64,000 nucleotides of DNA from Rhizobiales bacterium Ga0077545. GTDB lineage: Bacteria > Pseudomonadota > Alphaproteobacteria > Rhizobiales > Methylopilaceae. The stretch is taken from contig LNEV01000016.1 in NCBI GenBank assembly GCA_001464335.1, positions 62,001-126,000 on the forward strand, written 5' to 3'. Shown here one piece after another: positions 35,269 to 44,700 of the stretch; within the stretch, counting starts at the first letter, position 1; each line of letters starts with the position of its first letter. Made by a program: the position numbers and the translations under genes. The notes under the pieces were generated by a model. It saw only the letters and a list, made by a program, of their open reading frames with translations. It did no database searches and was not told the origin of the DNA.

Positions 35269-36159
35269 ATGCCGGCACGACACGAAGATCACACCGAGGC
35301 TGAGTTCGAAATTGTCGAACCGGCGCAGGTGCTCGCGCCTGTCGTGTTCAACTCGCCCCATTCGGGCGCGCGCTACCGGCCCGAATTCCTGGCCTCCGCC
35401 CGGCTCGACCCGCTGGCGCTGCGCCGCTCCGAAGACGCCTTTGTCGACGAACTCTTTCTTCACGCGGTCGCTTTCGGCGCTCCCCTGATGCGCGCCCATT
35501 TCCCGCGCGCCTACCTCGATGTGAACCGCGAGCCCTACGAGCTCGACCCGCGCATGTTCGAAGGGCGGTTGCCGCCCTATGCCAATACGCGCTCGCTGCG
35601 CGTTGCGGGCGGGCTCGGCACCATCGCGCGCGTCGTCGGCGATGCGCAGGAAATCTACCGCGGCCGCCTTCCCGTCGAGGAGGCGATCGGCCGTATCGAG
35701 AACATCTACAAACCTTATCACGAAGCGCTCGGCACGCTCGTCTCCGACATCTGCCACATCTTCGGCAGCGCGATCCTGATCGATTGCCATTCCATGCCCT
35801 CGACGGGGCTCGGACGCGACGAGCGCCAGCGTGTGGATGTGGTGCTGGGCGACCGCTACGGCTCCAGCTGCAATCCGTTCCTCAGCGATTTCGCCGAAGT
35901 GACCCTGCGCGGTCTCGGCTTCAGCGTGGCGCGCAACCGGCCCTATGCGGGCGGTTACATCACCGAGCATTACGGCGCGCCCGCCATGGGCGTGCACGCG
36001 CTCCAGATCGAGATCAACCGCGCCCTTTATATGGACGAGAAGACCCATGAGCGCACGGCCGGCTTCGCCGTCCTGTGCGGCAAGCTCGGCGCCTTCTGCG
36101 AGCACCTCATCCTGTTCGCCCAGCGCGAACTCGTCGTCCGCCGCGCCGCTGCCGAGTGA
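35269..36159 (+). CDS. N-formylglutamate amidohydrolase family protein
   Basis: This 296-residue hydrolase would convert N-formylglutamate to glutamate and formate in histidine catabolism or a related deformylation. The family pattern is visible: VVFNSPHSGARYRPEF, FPRAYLDVNREPYELDPRMF, LIDCHSMPS with the metal-binding His, and HALQIEINRALYM. Hut genes are not adjacent. The start is uncertain: ATG 35269 or TTG 35251 (which has AGGA just upstream). The hisN gene follows after 10 bases. Confidence 0.88.
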   Translation: MPARHEDHTEAEFEIVEPAQVLAPVVFNSPHSGARYRPEFLASARLDPLALRRSEDAFVDELFLHAVAFGAPLMRAHFPRAYLDVNREPYELDPRMFEGRLPPYANTRSLRVAGGLGTIARVVGDAQEIYRGRLPVEEAIGRIENIYKPYHEALGTLVSDICHIFGSAILIDCHSMPSTGLGRDERQRVDVVLGDRYGSSCNPFLSDFAEVTLRGLGFSVARNRPYAGGYITEHYGAPAMGVHALQIEINRALYMDEKTHERTAGFAVLCGKLGAFCEHLILFAQRELVVRRAAAE

Positions 36160-36169
36160 TTTTCCCGAC

Positions 36170-36958
36170 ATGACCGCACCCGTCGATTTTGAAGCCTTCG
36201 TGGAACGCCTTGCGACTGTCGCGGGCGAAGCCGTCATGCCGTTCTTCCGCACGACGATCGGCGTGGAGAACAAGAAGGACGGACGGGGCTTCGACCCGGT
36301 CACCGCCGCCGACCATGCGGGCGAGGCGGCCATGCGCCAGCTCATCAAGGCGACGTTCCCGTCCCACGGCATTGTCGGCGAGGAATTCGGCAGCGAGGCG
36401 GAAGACGCCGAATATGTGTGGGTGCTCGATCCGATCGACGGCACGCGCGGCTTCATCACCGGCCTTCCGACCTGGGGCACGTTGATCGGCCTTCTGAAGG
36501 GCGGCGTCGCGGTCTATGGCGTGATGAGCCAGCCCTTCACCAAGGAACGCTTCTGGGGCGATGGCGGCTCGGCGCGCGTCAAGGGCACGCTCGGCGAGCG
36601 CAAGCTGCGCACCCGCCAGTGCGCACAGCTCGAAGACGCCATCGTGTCCTCGACTTCGCCGCGCATCTTCAAGGGCCGCGATCTCGAAGCCCTCGAAGCC
36701 GTCGAGGCGGCCACGCGCGACATCCGTTTCGGCGGCGATTGCTATGCCTATTGCATGCTGGCCGCCGGACAGATCGATCTCATCGTCGAAACGAGCCTGA
36801 AGCCCTACGACATCGTGGCGCTGATCCCGATCATCGAAGGCGCCGGCGGTGTCGTGACCGACTGGCAGGGCGGCCCGGCCACCAATGGCGGCCGCATCGT
36901 CGCGGCCGGAGACCGCCGCGTCCATGCGGCGGCGCTGGAGCTTCTGGCGAAGTATTGA
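36170..36958 (+). CDS. hisN: Histidinol-phosphatase HisN (inositol monophosphatase fold)
   Basis: This 262-residue Mg-dependent phosphatase probably catalyses the histidinol phosphate step of histidine biosynthesis. The IMPase motifs are GEEFGSE (first metal ligand Glu), WVLDPIDGTRGFITGLPTWGTLIGL (DPIDGT), and KPYDIVALIPIIEGAGGVVTDWQG. Similarity to the bacterial HisN branch (RGFITGLPTWGTLI) is better than to inositol phosphatases. It follows the amidohydrolase gene. Confidence 0.9.
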   Translation: MTAPVDFEAFVERLATVAGEAVMPFFRTTIGVENKKDGRGFDPVTAADHAGEAAMRQLIKATFPSHGIVGEEFGSEAEDAEYVWVLDPIDGTRGFITGLPTWGTLIGLLKGGVAVYGVMSQPFTKERFWGDGGSARVKGTLGERKLRTRQCAQLEDAIVSSTSPRIFKGRDLEALEAVEAATRDIRFGGDCYAYCMLAAGQIDLIVETSLKPYDIVALIPIIEGAGGVVTDWQGGPATNGGRIVAAGDRRVHAAALELLAKY

Positions 36959-37183
36959 TCGGTCCGCCACTGCGGCATTGCGGACCACTCGGGCACCAAG
37001 GCGGCCATCGCCGCTTCTGGCCGGTCCACACGGCGGCGACATCCCCGGCGGCGCCATCGACGTCGGGAGGTCTGCGATCCGAGCCTCTGCCGACTTCTTC
37101 TTATCGGGCCCCTCGCTTCCTATTTAACGTCACGGAACGTGCGGGCAGAGGCCTCCGCATGTACGAAGATCGGAGAACGGATC

Positions 37184-37330
37184 GTGACGTGGGAATATCT
37201 TGTGATCACGGAGACCCTGGATTCAACCGAGCTCGGCAAACTTGGAGCCGAAGGGTGGGAGCTCGTTGCGGTGGTCTCGCCCGGGCATTTCGTGCTGCAT
37301 CATTTCTTCAAGCGCGAGGTGCGCGCCTGA
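37184..37330 (+). CDS. Small DUF4177-like protein
   Basis: This 48-residue protein would start at a GTG (TWEYLVITETLDSTELGKLG) with GGAG eight bases upstream. The pattern W-EYLV, then LGAEGWELVAV, then FKRE is that of the small DUF4177 family, which has no known function. It is soluble. It lies between hisN and ridA on the same strand. Confidence 0.65.
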   Translation: MTWEYLVITETLDSTELGKLGAEGWELVAVVSPGHFVLHHFFKREVRA

Positions 37331-37377
37331 TCGGGCGCGGCCTCGCACATACGCGCACCCGGCATCAAGGAAACCCC

Positions 37378-37779
37378 ATGACCAAGCCAACATTCTTCGT
37401 CACGCCCGGCTATGGCGAGCGCCTGCGGGATCTGCTGCATTATTCTCAGGCCGTGAAAATCGGAGATCGCGTCGAGACCTCCGGTCAGGGCGGCTGGGAC
37501 GACGACCTCACGATTCCCGAAAGCCTTGAGGACGAGATCGCGCAAGCCTTCCGCAACGTCGAACGCACCTTGGCCACGGCGGGCGCGAGCTGGAAGGACG
37601 TCGTGCACGTCAATTCGTATCACGTGGGCGGCTTCCCTCCCGAGGTCAACGAGACGATGGCACGTCTGTACCGGTCCTACATGCCCGATCATGCGCCCAT
37701 CTGGACGCAGACCGGCGTCGAAGCGCTGGGCCTTCCCGAAATGCGCATTGAAATCCGCGTCACCGCCATCTTGCCCTGA
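37378..37779 (+). CDS. RidA/YjgF-family protein
   Basis: This 133-residue protein is the second RidA-like protein of the window and belongs to a different subgroup from the one at 11.4 kb (MTKPTFFVTPGYGERLRDLLHYS opening). Core features are VETSGQGGWDDD, AFRNVERTLATAGASWKDVVHVNSYH and MRIEIRVTAIL. It lacks the ARTCVG-type arginine of canonical RidA, so deaminase activity is uncertain. GGAA lies before the ATG. Confidence 0.88.
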   Translation: MTKPTFFVTPGYGERLRDLLHYSQAVKIGDRVETSGQGGWDDDLTIPESLEDEIAQAFRNVERTLATAGASWKDVVHVNSYHVGGFPPEVNETMARLYRSYMPDHAPIWTQTGVEALGLPEMRIEIRVTAILP

Positions 37780-37806
37780 ACAGGCGCACTGCGCGGAGCC
37801 CGGCCC

Positions 37807-38820
37807 CTAATCCGGGAAGGTCGGGCTTCCGGGAATAAACGCGTCGAACGCGGTCCAGAACGCGTCGCGGATGGCGTCGCGCTCCATCAGGATTTCGTGC
37901 CGGGCATTGGGCAGGATGATGGCCTCGGCGGTGCGCATCTGCCGCGCCAGAGCCTCGATCGGCCGGTTGGAGACGATCTTGTCGTTCGCGGCAATGAAGA
38001 ACAGCGTCGGCGTGCGGATCTGCGACACGCGTTCGGGGTCCGCCAGCATGTCCATCGCCTTGTGGGCGGCGCGCAGCCAGGCGATCGTGGGCGAGCCGAG
38101 CACCAGATGCGGCGCCGCCTTGCAGAGCGCCGCGAGCCGCGCATAGCGCTCCGGATCGCTTGTCAGCACATTTTTCGAAATGTCGCGCTCGCTTTGCGCG
38201 TAATCGCGCGCCCCGCCGCCCGGCACGAACAGCCGTCCGCACCCCAGTCCGGCCAACGTCGCCGCAAGGGCGCGCGCGAGCGGATCGGCGGCAATGCCGG
38301 GCAGGTCGATCATCGCCGCCGTCAGCACGATCCGGTCCCACCAGGTCGAACGGCGGCGGGTGGCTTCCAGAAGGATCGGCCCGGCCATGGAATGGCCCAG
38401 CGCGAAGAAGGGCGGCGGAAAGTCCGGGCGCACGAAATCTTCCATGAAGACGTCGAGGTCGTTCTGGAAATCCGCGAACCGCGCGATGTGGCCCCGGCGG
38501 GCGTTCTTCAGCAGGCGGTCCGAGCCGCCCTGCCCGCGCCAGTCCATGGCGGCGACGGTGAAGCCGCGCTCGTTCAGATCGCCGATCACCTCGAAATATT
38601 TCTCGATGAATTCGGAGCGCCCCTGAAACAGGCAGACCGTTCCCTTGAACGGCCGGTCGGACGGCGCCTTGAACCGCGCGACGCGCAGTTTCACCCGGTC
38701 GCGGGTGACCAGTTCGAACAGTTCGGCGTTCGCCGGAACGGGATTTTCGGGGATGGAAACCAGCGGAAGAGGCATTTTCGGATTCTTGGAAGGCGGCTCT
38801 TGAAGGGACAGATTCGGCAT
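37807..38820 (-). CDS. Alpha/beta hydrolase (lysophospholipase L2-like)
   Basis: This 337-residue hydrolase contains nucleophile elbow GHSMAG, acid region IAANDKIV and catalytic His in NARHEILME. An oxyanion-type segment FQGRSEFIEKYFEVIGDL and DWRGQGGSDR match the PldB/monoacylglycerol lipase branch. It probably hydrolyses a lipid ester at the membrane or in the cytoplasm. No signal peptide is clear. The start at 38820 overlaps the promoter region of the divergent hsp20 gene; ATG 38775 is an alternative. Confidence 0.88.
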   Translation of the reverse strand: MPNLSLQEPPSKNPKMPLPLVSIPENPVPANAELFELVTRDRVKLRVARFKAPSDRPFKGTVCLFQGRSEFIEKYFEVIGDLNERGFTVAAMDWRGQGGSDRLLKNARRGHIARFADFQNDLDVFMEDFVRPDFPPPFFALGHSMAGPILLEATRRRSTWWDRIVLTAAMIDLPGIAADPLARALAATLAGLGCGRLFVPGGGARDYAQSERDISKNVLTSDPERYARLAALCKAAPHLVLGSPTIAWLRAAHKAMDMLADPERVSQIRTPTLFFIAANDKIVSNRPIEALARQMRTAEAIILPNARHEILMERDAIRDAFWTAFDAFIPGSPTFPD

Positions 38821-38836
38821 ACCAAATCGGACTTGT

Positions 38837-38923
38837 GCAGGCCCTGAGGGGCTGCGCAACGAAAATCGGACCCTGCCTCTTCAGGAGGGTCCATCCAACC
38901 GCATCGCTCAAGGAGGATGTGAC
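38837..38923 (+). promoter_or_regulatory. ROSE-like RNA thermometer in the hsp20 leader
   Basis: Three consecutive hairpins lead to the hsp20 start. These are 38837-38855 (GCAG-CCC/GGG-CTGC), 38868-38892 (GGACCCT/AGGGTCC), and a start-proximal one in which CATCGCT (38902-38908) faces the Shine-Dalgarno stretch GAGGATG (38913-38919). The TCGCT element (38904-38908) fits the UYGCU anti-SD motif of ROSE elements and allows the G-G mismatch typical of them. A possible RpoH-type -35 (CTTGAA, 38799-38804) lies upstream. Confidence 0.6.
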
Positions 38924-39388
38924 ATGCGTGCTTTTGACCCTTCACTTCTGTACCGCTCGACCGTCGGCTTCGACCGGCTGTTTACCCTGCTCGACCAGTT
39001 CGGCCCCGAAACCGGGCAGGCGCCGGGCTATCCGCCCTATAACATCGAGCGCACCGGCGAGAACGATTACCGGATCTCCGTCGCCGTCGCGGGCTTCGCG
39101 GAGCCTGATCTCAACATCGAGGTCAAGGAAAACGCGCTCACCGTGAAAGGCGAGAAGCAGCCCTCCGAAAGCCGCAGCGAAGTGCTCCACCAGGGCATCG
39201 CCGCGCGCGCCTTCGAACGCCGCTTCCAGCTCGCCGATTATGTTGTTGTTAAAGGCGCGAGCCTCGAAAACGGCCTCCTCCACATCGACCTCGTCCGCGA
39301 GGTCCCGGAGGCCAAGAAGCCCCGCACCATCGCCATCACCTCGAACGGCTCCGCGCAGCCGCAGGTGATCGAGAACCGGGCCGCGTAA
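38924..39388 (+). CDS. Small heat-shock protein (Hsp20/IbpA family)
   Basis: This 154-residue ATP-independent holdase has N-terminal MRAFDPSLLYRSTVGFDRLF and an alpha-crystallin domain of about residues 38-130 (YNIERTGENDYRISVAVAGF, LTVKGEK, FERRFQLADYVVVKGASLENGLL). This is the class A pattern of rhizobial Hsp20 proteins. AAGGAGG is at ideal spacing but is predicted to be masked by a ROSE-like hairpin at low temperature. Confidence 0.95.
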   Translation: MRAFDPSLLYRSTVGFDRLFTLLDQFGPETGQAPGYPPYNIERTGENDYRISVAVAGFAEPDLNIEVKENALTVKGEKQPSESRSEVLHQGIAARAFERRFQLADYVVVKGASLENGLLHIDLVREVPEAKKPRTIAITSNGSAQPQVIENRAA

Positions 39389-39405
39389 CGGCACCCGAAA
39401 ATGAG

Positions 39406-39436
39406 AGCGCCCCGGTTTTCCGGGGCGCTTTTTATT
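39406..39436. terminator. Strong terminator, probably bidirectional
   Basis: A perfect 10-bp stem AGCGCCCCGG/CCGGGGCGCT has a TTTT loop and is followed by a T-rich tract. It lies between convergent hsp20 and modC; the modC stop codon overlaps the T-tract. Confidence 0.88.
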
Positions 39437-40079
39437 TCCCGGTCACATCCTCGCCGACCACGCGGCCATTTTCCAGCCAGACGATCTTGCCGGCCAGCCG
39501 CGCGATCTCGTCGCGTGCATGACTGACATAGAGGATCGGCACGCCGGTCTTCTTCGGCAGGGCTTCCAGAAACGGCAAGATCTCCTCGCGCCGCGGCTGA
39601 TCGAGCGCCGACAGCGGCTCGTCAAGCAAAAGCAGCGCGGGATCGGCGAGCAGCGCCCGGCCGATGGCGACGCGCTGCGCCTCGCCGCCCGACAGAAGGC
39701 GCGGGCTGCGCTTCAGCAAATGACCGATCCCCAGAAGCTCGACCACAGGTTCAAGCGGCGCCGTGCTGCCGGACAGCCAGCGTCCATACTTCAGATTGCG
39801 CTCGACGCTGAGATGCGGAAACAGCCGGGCGTCCTGAAACACATAGCCGATCCGGCGCTTGTGGCGCGGCACATACACGCCCTTTTCCGTATCGACGAGA
39901 ACGCGCCCGGACACGACGATCTTTCCCCGCTCGGACCGGATGAGCCCGGCGATGGAGTTGAGAATGGTCGTCTTGCCCGCTCCCGAGGAACCGGACAAAG
40001 CCGTCACCTGCGCATCGCTTTCGAAGGACGCATCGAGCGTGAACTCACCGAGGCGTTGGTAAAGCGCAATCTCGATCAT
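39432..40079 (-). CDS. modC: Molybdate ABC transporter ATP-binding protein ModC (short form)
   Basis: This 215-residue ATPase of the high-affinity molybdate importer has Walker A LSGSSGAGKTTILN, signature LLSGGEAQRVAIGRALL, and Walker B ALLLLDEPLSALD. The typical ModC has about 350 residues because a C-terminal MOP/TOBE domain binds molybdate. That domain is absent here because the frame ends at 39432 in the terminator. It overlaps modB by four bases. Confidence 0.9.
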   Translation of the reverse strand: MIEIALYQRLGEFTLDASFESDAQVTALSGSSGAGKTTILNSIAGLIRSERGKIVVSGRVLVDTEKGVYVPRHKRRIGYVFQDARLFPHLSVERNLKYGRWLSGSTAPLEPVVELLGIGHLLKRSPRLLSGGEAQRVAIGRALLADPALLLLDEPLSALDQPRREEILPFLEALPKKTGVPILYVSHARDEIARLAGKIVWLENGRVVGEDVTGK

Positions 40080-40780
40080 TGCAGGTCCAGCTTGCGATCG
40101 AGACGGCGCGCGAAATATTCGGACAGAAGCAAGGCAAACACCGACACCGCGACCGCAATCAGCACAAGCCGCATCGCACCGGCATCGCCACCGGGCACTT
40201 GCGTGAAGGTGTAGATCGCGCTCGGCAGCGTCTGCGTTTCGCCGGGAATGTTGGAGACGAACGTGATCGTCGCGCCGAACTCGCCGATGGCCTTGGCAAA
40301 CGCCAGCACAGCGCCCGCCAGAATACCCGGCAGGCTCAGAGGCAGTGTAACGGTGAAAAACACCACAAGAGGGCTCGCTCCGAGCGTGCCCGCCGCCGCT
40401 TCCAGCCGCCGGTCCACCGCCTCGATGGACAGCCGGATGGCGCGGACGAGAAGCGGAAAGGCCATCACCCCGGCCGCGAGCGCCGCGCCCGTCCATCGGA
40501 ACGAAAAGGTGAAGCCGAACCAGTCGTACAGGAACGCACCGACAGGCCCCCGGCGCCCGAAGGTGAGCAGCAGCAGATAGCCCGTCACGACCGGCGGCAG
40601 GACAAGCGGCAGGTGAACGAGCGTGTTCAGCGCCGAACGCCCCCAGAACCGTCCGCGCGCAAGCGCATAGGCGGCCGCGATGCCGAATGGCAGGCTGACG
40701 ATCACCGCCGTTGCCGCGACCTTCAGGCTGAGCTGAAGCGCCGCGACCTCGTCCGGCTGGAGGCGAAACCAGTCAAGCAT
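40076..40780 (-). CDS. modB: Molybdate ABC transporter permease ModB
   Basis: This 234-residue inner membrane permease has five to six hydrophobic helices. It contains the conserved HLPLVLPPVVTGYLLLL region and the EAA-type loop EAAAGTLGASPLVVFF, then GEFGATITFVSNIPGETQTLP. This pattern is specific for molybdate permeases. The start at 40780 overlaps the modA stop, and its stop overlaps the modC start. Confidence 0.95.
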   Translation of the reverse strand: MLDWFRLQPDEVAALQLSLKVAATAVIVSLPFGIAAAYALARGRFWGRSALNTLVHLPLVLPPVVTGYLLLLTFGRRGPVGAFLYDWFGFTFSFRWTGAALAAGVMAFPLLVRAIRLSIEAVDRRLEAAAGTLGASPLVVFFTVTLPLSLPGILAGAVLAFAKAIGEFGATITFVSNIPGETQTLPSAIYTFTQVPGGDAGAMRLVLIAVAVSVFALLLSEYFARRLDRKLDLQ

Positions 40781-41556
40781 CAATCGACAATCGAAAAGCC
40801 CTGCTTCTCGAACGCCTGAACAGCTTTCGGCGAACGAAGATAGGCAAGGAACGCATCGGCATCGGGGCTCATGGAGTCCTTTAGCCTGGCCGCCGGATAC
40901 ACGATCTGCGGATGCGTGTCCTCAGGAAACGTATCGACAATCCTCACACTGGCGTCGGCGGCAGCATCGGTCCTGTAGACCACACCAAGCGGTGCTTCCG
41001 CGCGGGATACGAGAAGCAGCGCCGCACGGACGTTCTCGGCCTGCGCCACGCGCCCTTCGACCGCCGGCCAGACGCCGAGCTTTTCCAGGGCCGCCTTGCC
41101 GTATTTACCCGCAGGGACAGCATCCACATTCGCCATGGCAAGCCTGCCATCGGCACCGAGCGCCCCGGCGAGATCGAAACCGGGCGCGATCTTGAGATCG
41201 ACCGTGGAATTCTTCGGCGCGACAAGCACGATGCGGTTGAGCAGAAGGCTCGTGCGCGTACCGCCCGCAACCTGCCCCGCTTTCTCGACGTAATCCATCC
41301 AGGCAAGATCGGCGGAAATGAACAGATCGGCAGGCGCGCCGCTTTCGATCTGCCTGGCGAGCGCGGAACTGGCGGCATAGGAGGCCGCGACGCTCTTCCC
41401 GGTTTCGGTCTTCCACTGCGCGGCGACATCGTCCAGCGCGTTTTTCAGGCTGGCGGCGGCGAACACGATCACGTCGGCGCCCTGCGCCGCCGCTGGCGCG
41501 GCGATCAGAACAAGCGCACAAATGGGTGCTGCAAACCGGGACAGGAAATTGCGCAT
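40780..41556 (-). CDS. modA: Molybdate-binding periplasmic protein ModA
   Basis: This 258-residue solute-binding protein has a signal peptide (FAAPICALVLIAAPAAAQG). The mature part has the ModA pattern: VIVFAAASLKNALDDVAAQW, YAASSALARQIESGAPADLFISAD, and LGVVYRTDAAAD. It captures molybdate and delivers it to ModBC. It is the first gene of modABC. No Moco riboswitch or clear ModE site was recognised in the 147 bases upstream. Confidence 0.94.
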   Translation of the reverse strand: MRNFLSRFAAPICALVLIAAPAAAQGADVIVFAAASLKNALDDVAAQWKTETGKSVAASYAASSALARQIESGAPADLFISADLAWMDYVEKAGQVAGGTRTSLLLNRIVLVAPKNSTVDLKIAPGFDLAGALGADGRLAMANVDAVPAGKYGKAALEKLGVWPAVEGRVAQAENVRAALLLVSRAEAPLGVVYRTDAAADASVRIVDTFPEDTHPQIVYPAARLKDSMSPDADAFLAYLRSPKAVQAFEKQGFSIVD

Positions 41557-41703
41557 GGCGGACCCTTGCTGGAGGGAGCATGAATACGCCCCGAGGGGGA
41601 CAATTCAAGCCATGTCTGGCGGTTCGACGATAGAGGTGGCCTATCGCGCCCGCCGCGAACAGGGCCCGAATGGCGAGGCCGCGATCAAATCACAGGTGTG
41701 TGC

Positions 41704-44700
41704 ATGAACTGGGACGGGATCGACGCTGCGAAATATCAGGACGAAGCAGAAGCCGTCCGGGCGCTTCTGGCGGCCAATCCACTCGCCCCTCAGGCGCGCG
41801 CAGACATCGCGGCGCGCGCCCGCGATCTTGTGCGGACGGCGCGGGGCCTTGGGCATGACGGCGTGGTCGAGAGCTTTTTGCAGGAGTTCAGCCTCGCCAC
41901 GCGCGAGGGGCTTGTTCTCATGTGCCTTGCCGAGGCCCTGCTGCGCACCCCGGACGAGCACACGCGCGACCGCCTGATCGCCGAAAAGGTCTCGTCGGCC
42001 GATTGGGCGAGCCATCTCGGCCGCTCCGAAAATCTGTTCGTCAACGCCTCGACCTGGGGCCTCATGCTGACCGGCCGCCTCGTGAGCGTGGACGAGAACG
42101 CCGGACGCGATCTGCCCGGCTATCTGAAACGCATTGCGGGCCGCATCAGCGAACCCGTCATCCGCGCCGCCATCGGGCAGGCCATCCGTATCATGAGCGA
42201 CCAATTCGTCCTCGGCCGCACCATCGAGGAGGCGATCGCGCGTGCCGGGCGGGAGGAGCTTCTGTGCTCGTTCGACATGCTTGGCGAAGGCGCGCGCACA
42301 AAGGCCGATGCGGAACGCTATGAGGCCGCATACACAACCGCAATCCACGCCATCGGCGCACATACGAAAGGAAAGAGCCCCGAAGACGGGCACGGCGTGT
42401 CGGTGAAACTGTCCGCACTGTCACCGCGCTACGATGCCGTGCAGGCAGACCGCGCGCCTTCCCCCGTCTGGGACGATCTTTATCCGCGCCTGAAACGCCT
42501 TGCGCTCCTGGCGGCCGGGCACAACATCAATTTCACGCTCGACGCCGAGGAAGCCGACCGGCTGACGCTCTCGCTCGCCATTGTCGAGCGCCTGGCGCGC
42601 GAGCCGGACTTCGGCACCTGGACCGGCCTCGGCCTCGCGGTTCAGGCCTATCAGAAACGCGCGCCCGCCGTGATCGACCGTCTCGCCCTTCTGGCCCGCG
42701 AGACCGGACGCCGTCTCGTCGTGCGGCTCGTCAAGGGCGCCTATTGGGACACCGAAATCAAGCGCGCGCAGATCGCCGGGCGCCCCGATTATCCTGTCTT
42801 CACGACAAAGCCCGCGACCGATCTCTGTTATCTTGTCTGCGCCGAAAAGCTCATCGAAGCGGCGCCCCACATCTATCCGCAGTTTGCGACGCACAACGCC
42901 CACACACTCGCCGCCGTTCTCGCGATGGCGCAACGCGCGGACATCGAGGTCGAGTATCAGCGTCTGCACGGCATGGGGCTTGAACTCTACACCGCCGCTC
43001 AGCAGGCCTATGGAATGCCGCCTGTGCGCACCTATGCCCCGGTGGGCGGCCATGAGGAACTTCTACCTTATCTTGTCCGGCGCCTTCTGGAGAATGGCGC
43101 GAACACCAGCTTCGTGCATACATTCCTCGATGAGGATGTCGCGGTGGAAAAGGTTGTGAGCGATCCGGTCGAGGCCGTGGAGGCGCATCCCCGCCGCCAT
43201 CCCCGCATTCCCGCGCCGCCCGATATTTACGGCACGGCGCGCAAGAATTCATCGGGAACAGATCTCACAATCCGCTCCGAAAGAGCCCGCATCGAGGACG
43301 CGATTTCCGGACTCTCGACCGTCAACGCAACGCCGCTCATCGGCGGCGAGCCGGTGGATGGAACGGCCTGCGCGGTCCACGCCCCGGCAGACAGCCGGCA
43401 GATCGGAACCTGCGTGGACGCGACCGTCGCCGCCATCGACGAAGCCATCTCCCGCGCCCGCGCCGCGCAACCACACTGGGACCGCCTCGGCGGCCCGGCG
43501 CGGGCGCAGGTTCTGCGTGGAATGGCCGACGCATTGGAGCAGAACCGCGACCGCCTGATCGCGCTTCTCGCACGCGAAGGCGGCAAGACGCTCCCCGACG
43601 GTATATCCGAAGTGCGCGAGGCCGTGGATTTCTGCCGTTATTACGCGCATCTCGCGGAGAAGGATTTCGTGCCGCGCACGCTCGATGGCCCTGCCGGCGA
43701 GCGCAACGTCCTCACTCTCCACGGGCGCGGCATCTTTGCCTGCATCAGCCCGTGGAATTTCCCGCTCGCCATCTTCACCGGCCAGATCGCGGCTGCGCTC
43801 GCGGCTGGAAACGCGGTACTGGCGAAACCCGCCGAGCAGACGCCGTTGATCGCCCATGAAGCGGTGAGGCTTTTTCAGGCCGCCGGACTCGATCCCGATC
43901 TTCTGCATCTCGTTCCGGGCCCTGGGCAGAGTGTCGGCGACCAGCTGATCCGCCATCCCGGCATCGACGGCATCGCCTTTACCGGCGGAACCGAAACGGC
44001 ATGGGCCATCAACCGCGCGCTCGCCTCGCGCGATGGCCCGATCCTTCCCTTCATCGCGGAAACCGGCGGGCTGAACGGAATGTTCGTGGACACCACGGCA
44101 CTTCGCGAACAGGTGGTGGACGACGTCGTTCTTTCGGCGTTCGGTTCGGCCGGGCAGCGTTGTTCGGCGCTCCGCCTTCTGTTTCTCCCCGAGGAAACCG
44201 CCGATCATCTCATCGAGGGCATAGCGGGCGCGATGGACCAGGTCGTCATCGGCGATCCGTCCGATCCCGCGACCGATGTCGGCCCGGTGATCGATGCGGA
44301 GGCGCGGGATGCTTTGTCGGCACATCTGAAGAGGCTGGAGAAAGACGCGCGCGTGATCCACCGGATCGCCGCTCCACGGGAAGGCACGTTCTTCGGCCCT
44401 GTCCTCGCCGAAATTCCTGAACCCGGATTTTTCAAGCGCGAAGTGTTCGGGCCGATCCTGCACGTCGTTCGCTACAAGCCCGAGCGCATCGACGAAGTCG
44501 CGGAAAAACTCGCCGCCTTGCGCTACGGCCTGACGCTCGGCGTGCACTCACGCATCGACGGCTTTGCCGATGAGGTCGCGCGTCTCGTGCCGGCCGGGAA
44601 CCTCTACGTCAACCGTTCCATCATCGGCGCGGTCGTCGGCGTGCAGCCCTTCGGCGGAGAAGGCCTGTCGGGCACCGGGCCGAAGGCCGGCGGTCCGTAC

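Noticed and set aside
36959..37183. Possible gene between hisN and the small DUF4177-like protein
   Set aside because: No frame has a ribosome site together with recognisable protein features; it is treated as leader sequence.
41557..41703. Possible molybdenum cofactor riboswitch or ModE site before modA
   Set aside because: The gap is only 147 bases and shared with putA; no conserved riboswitch core or ModE-type inverted repeat was recognised.
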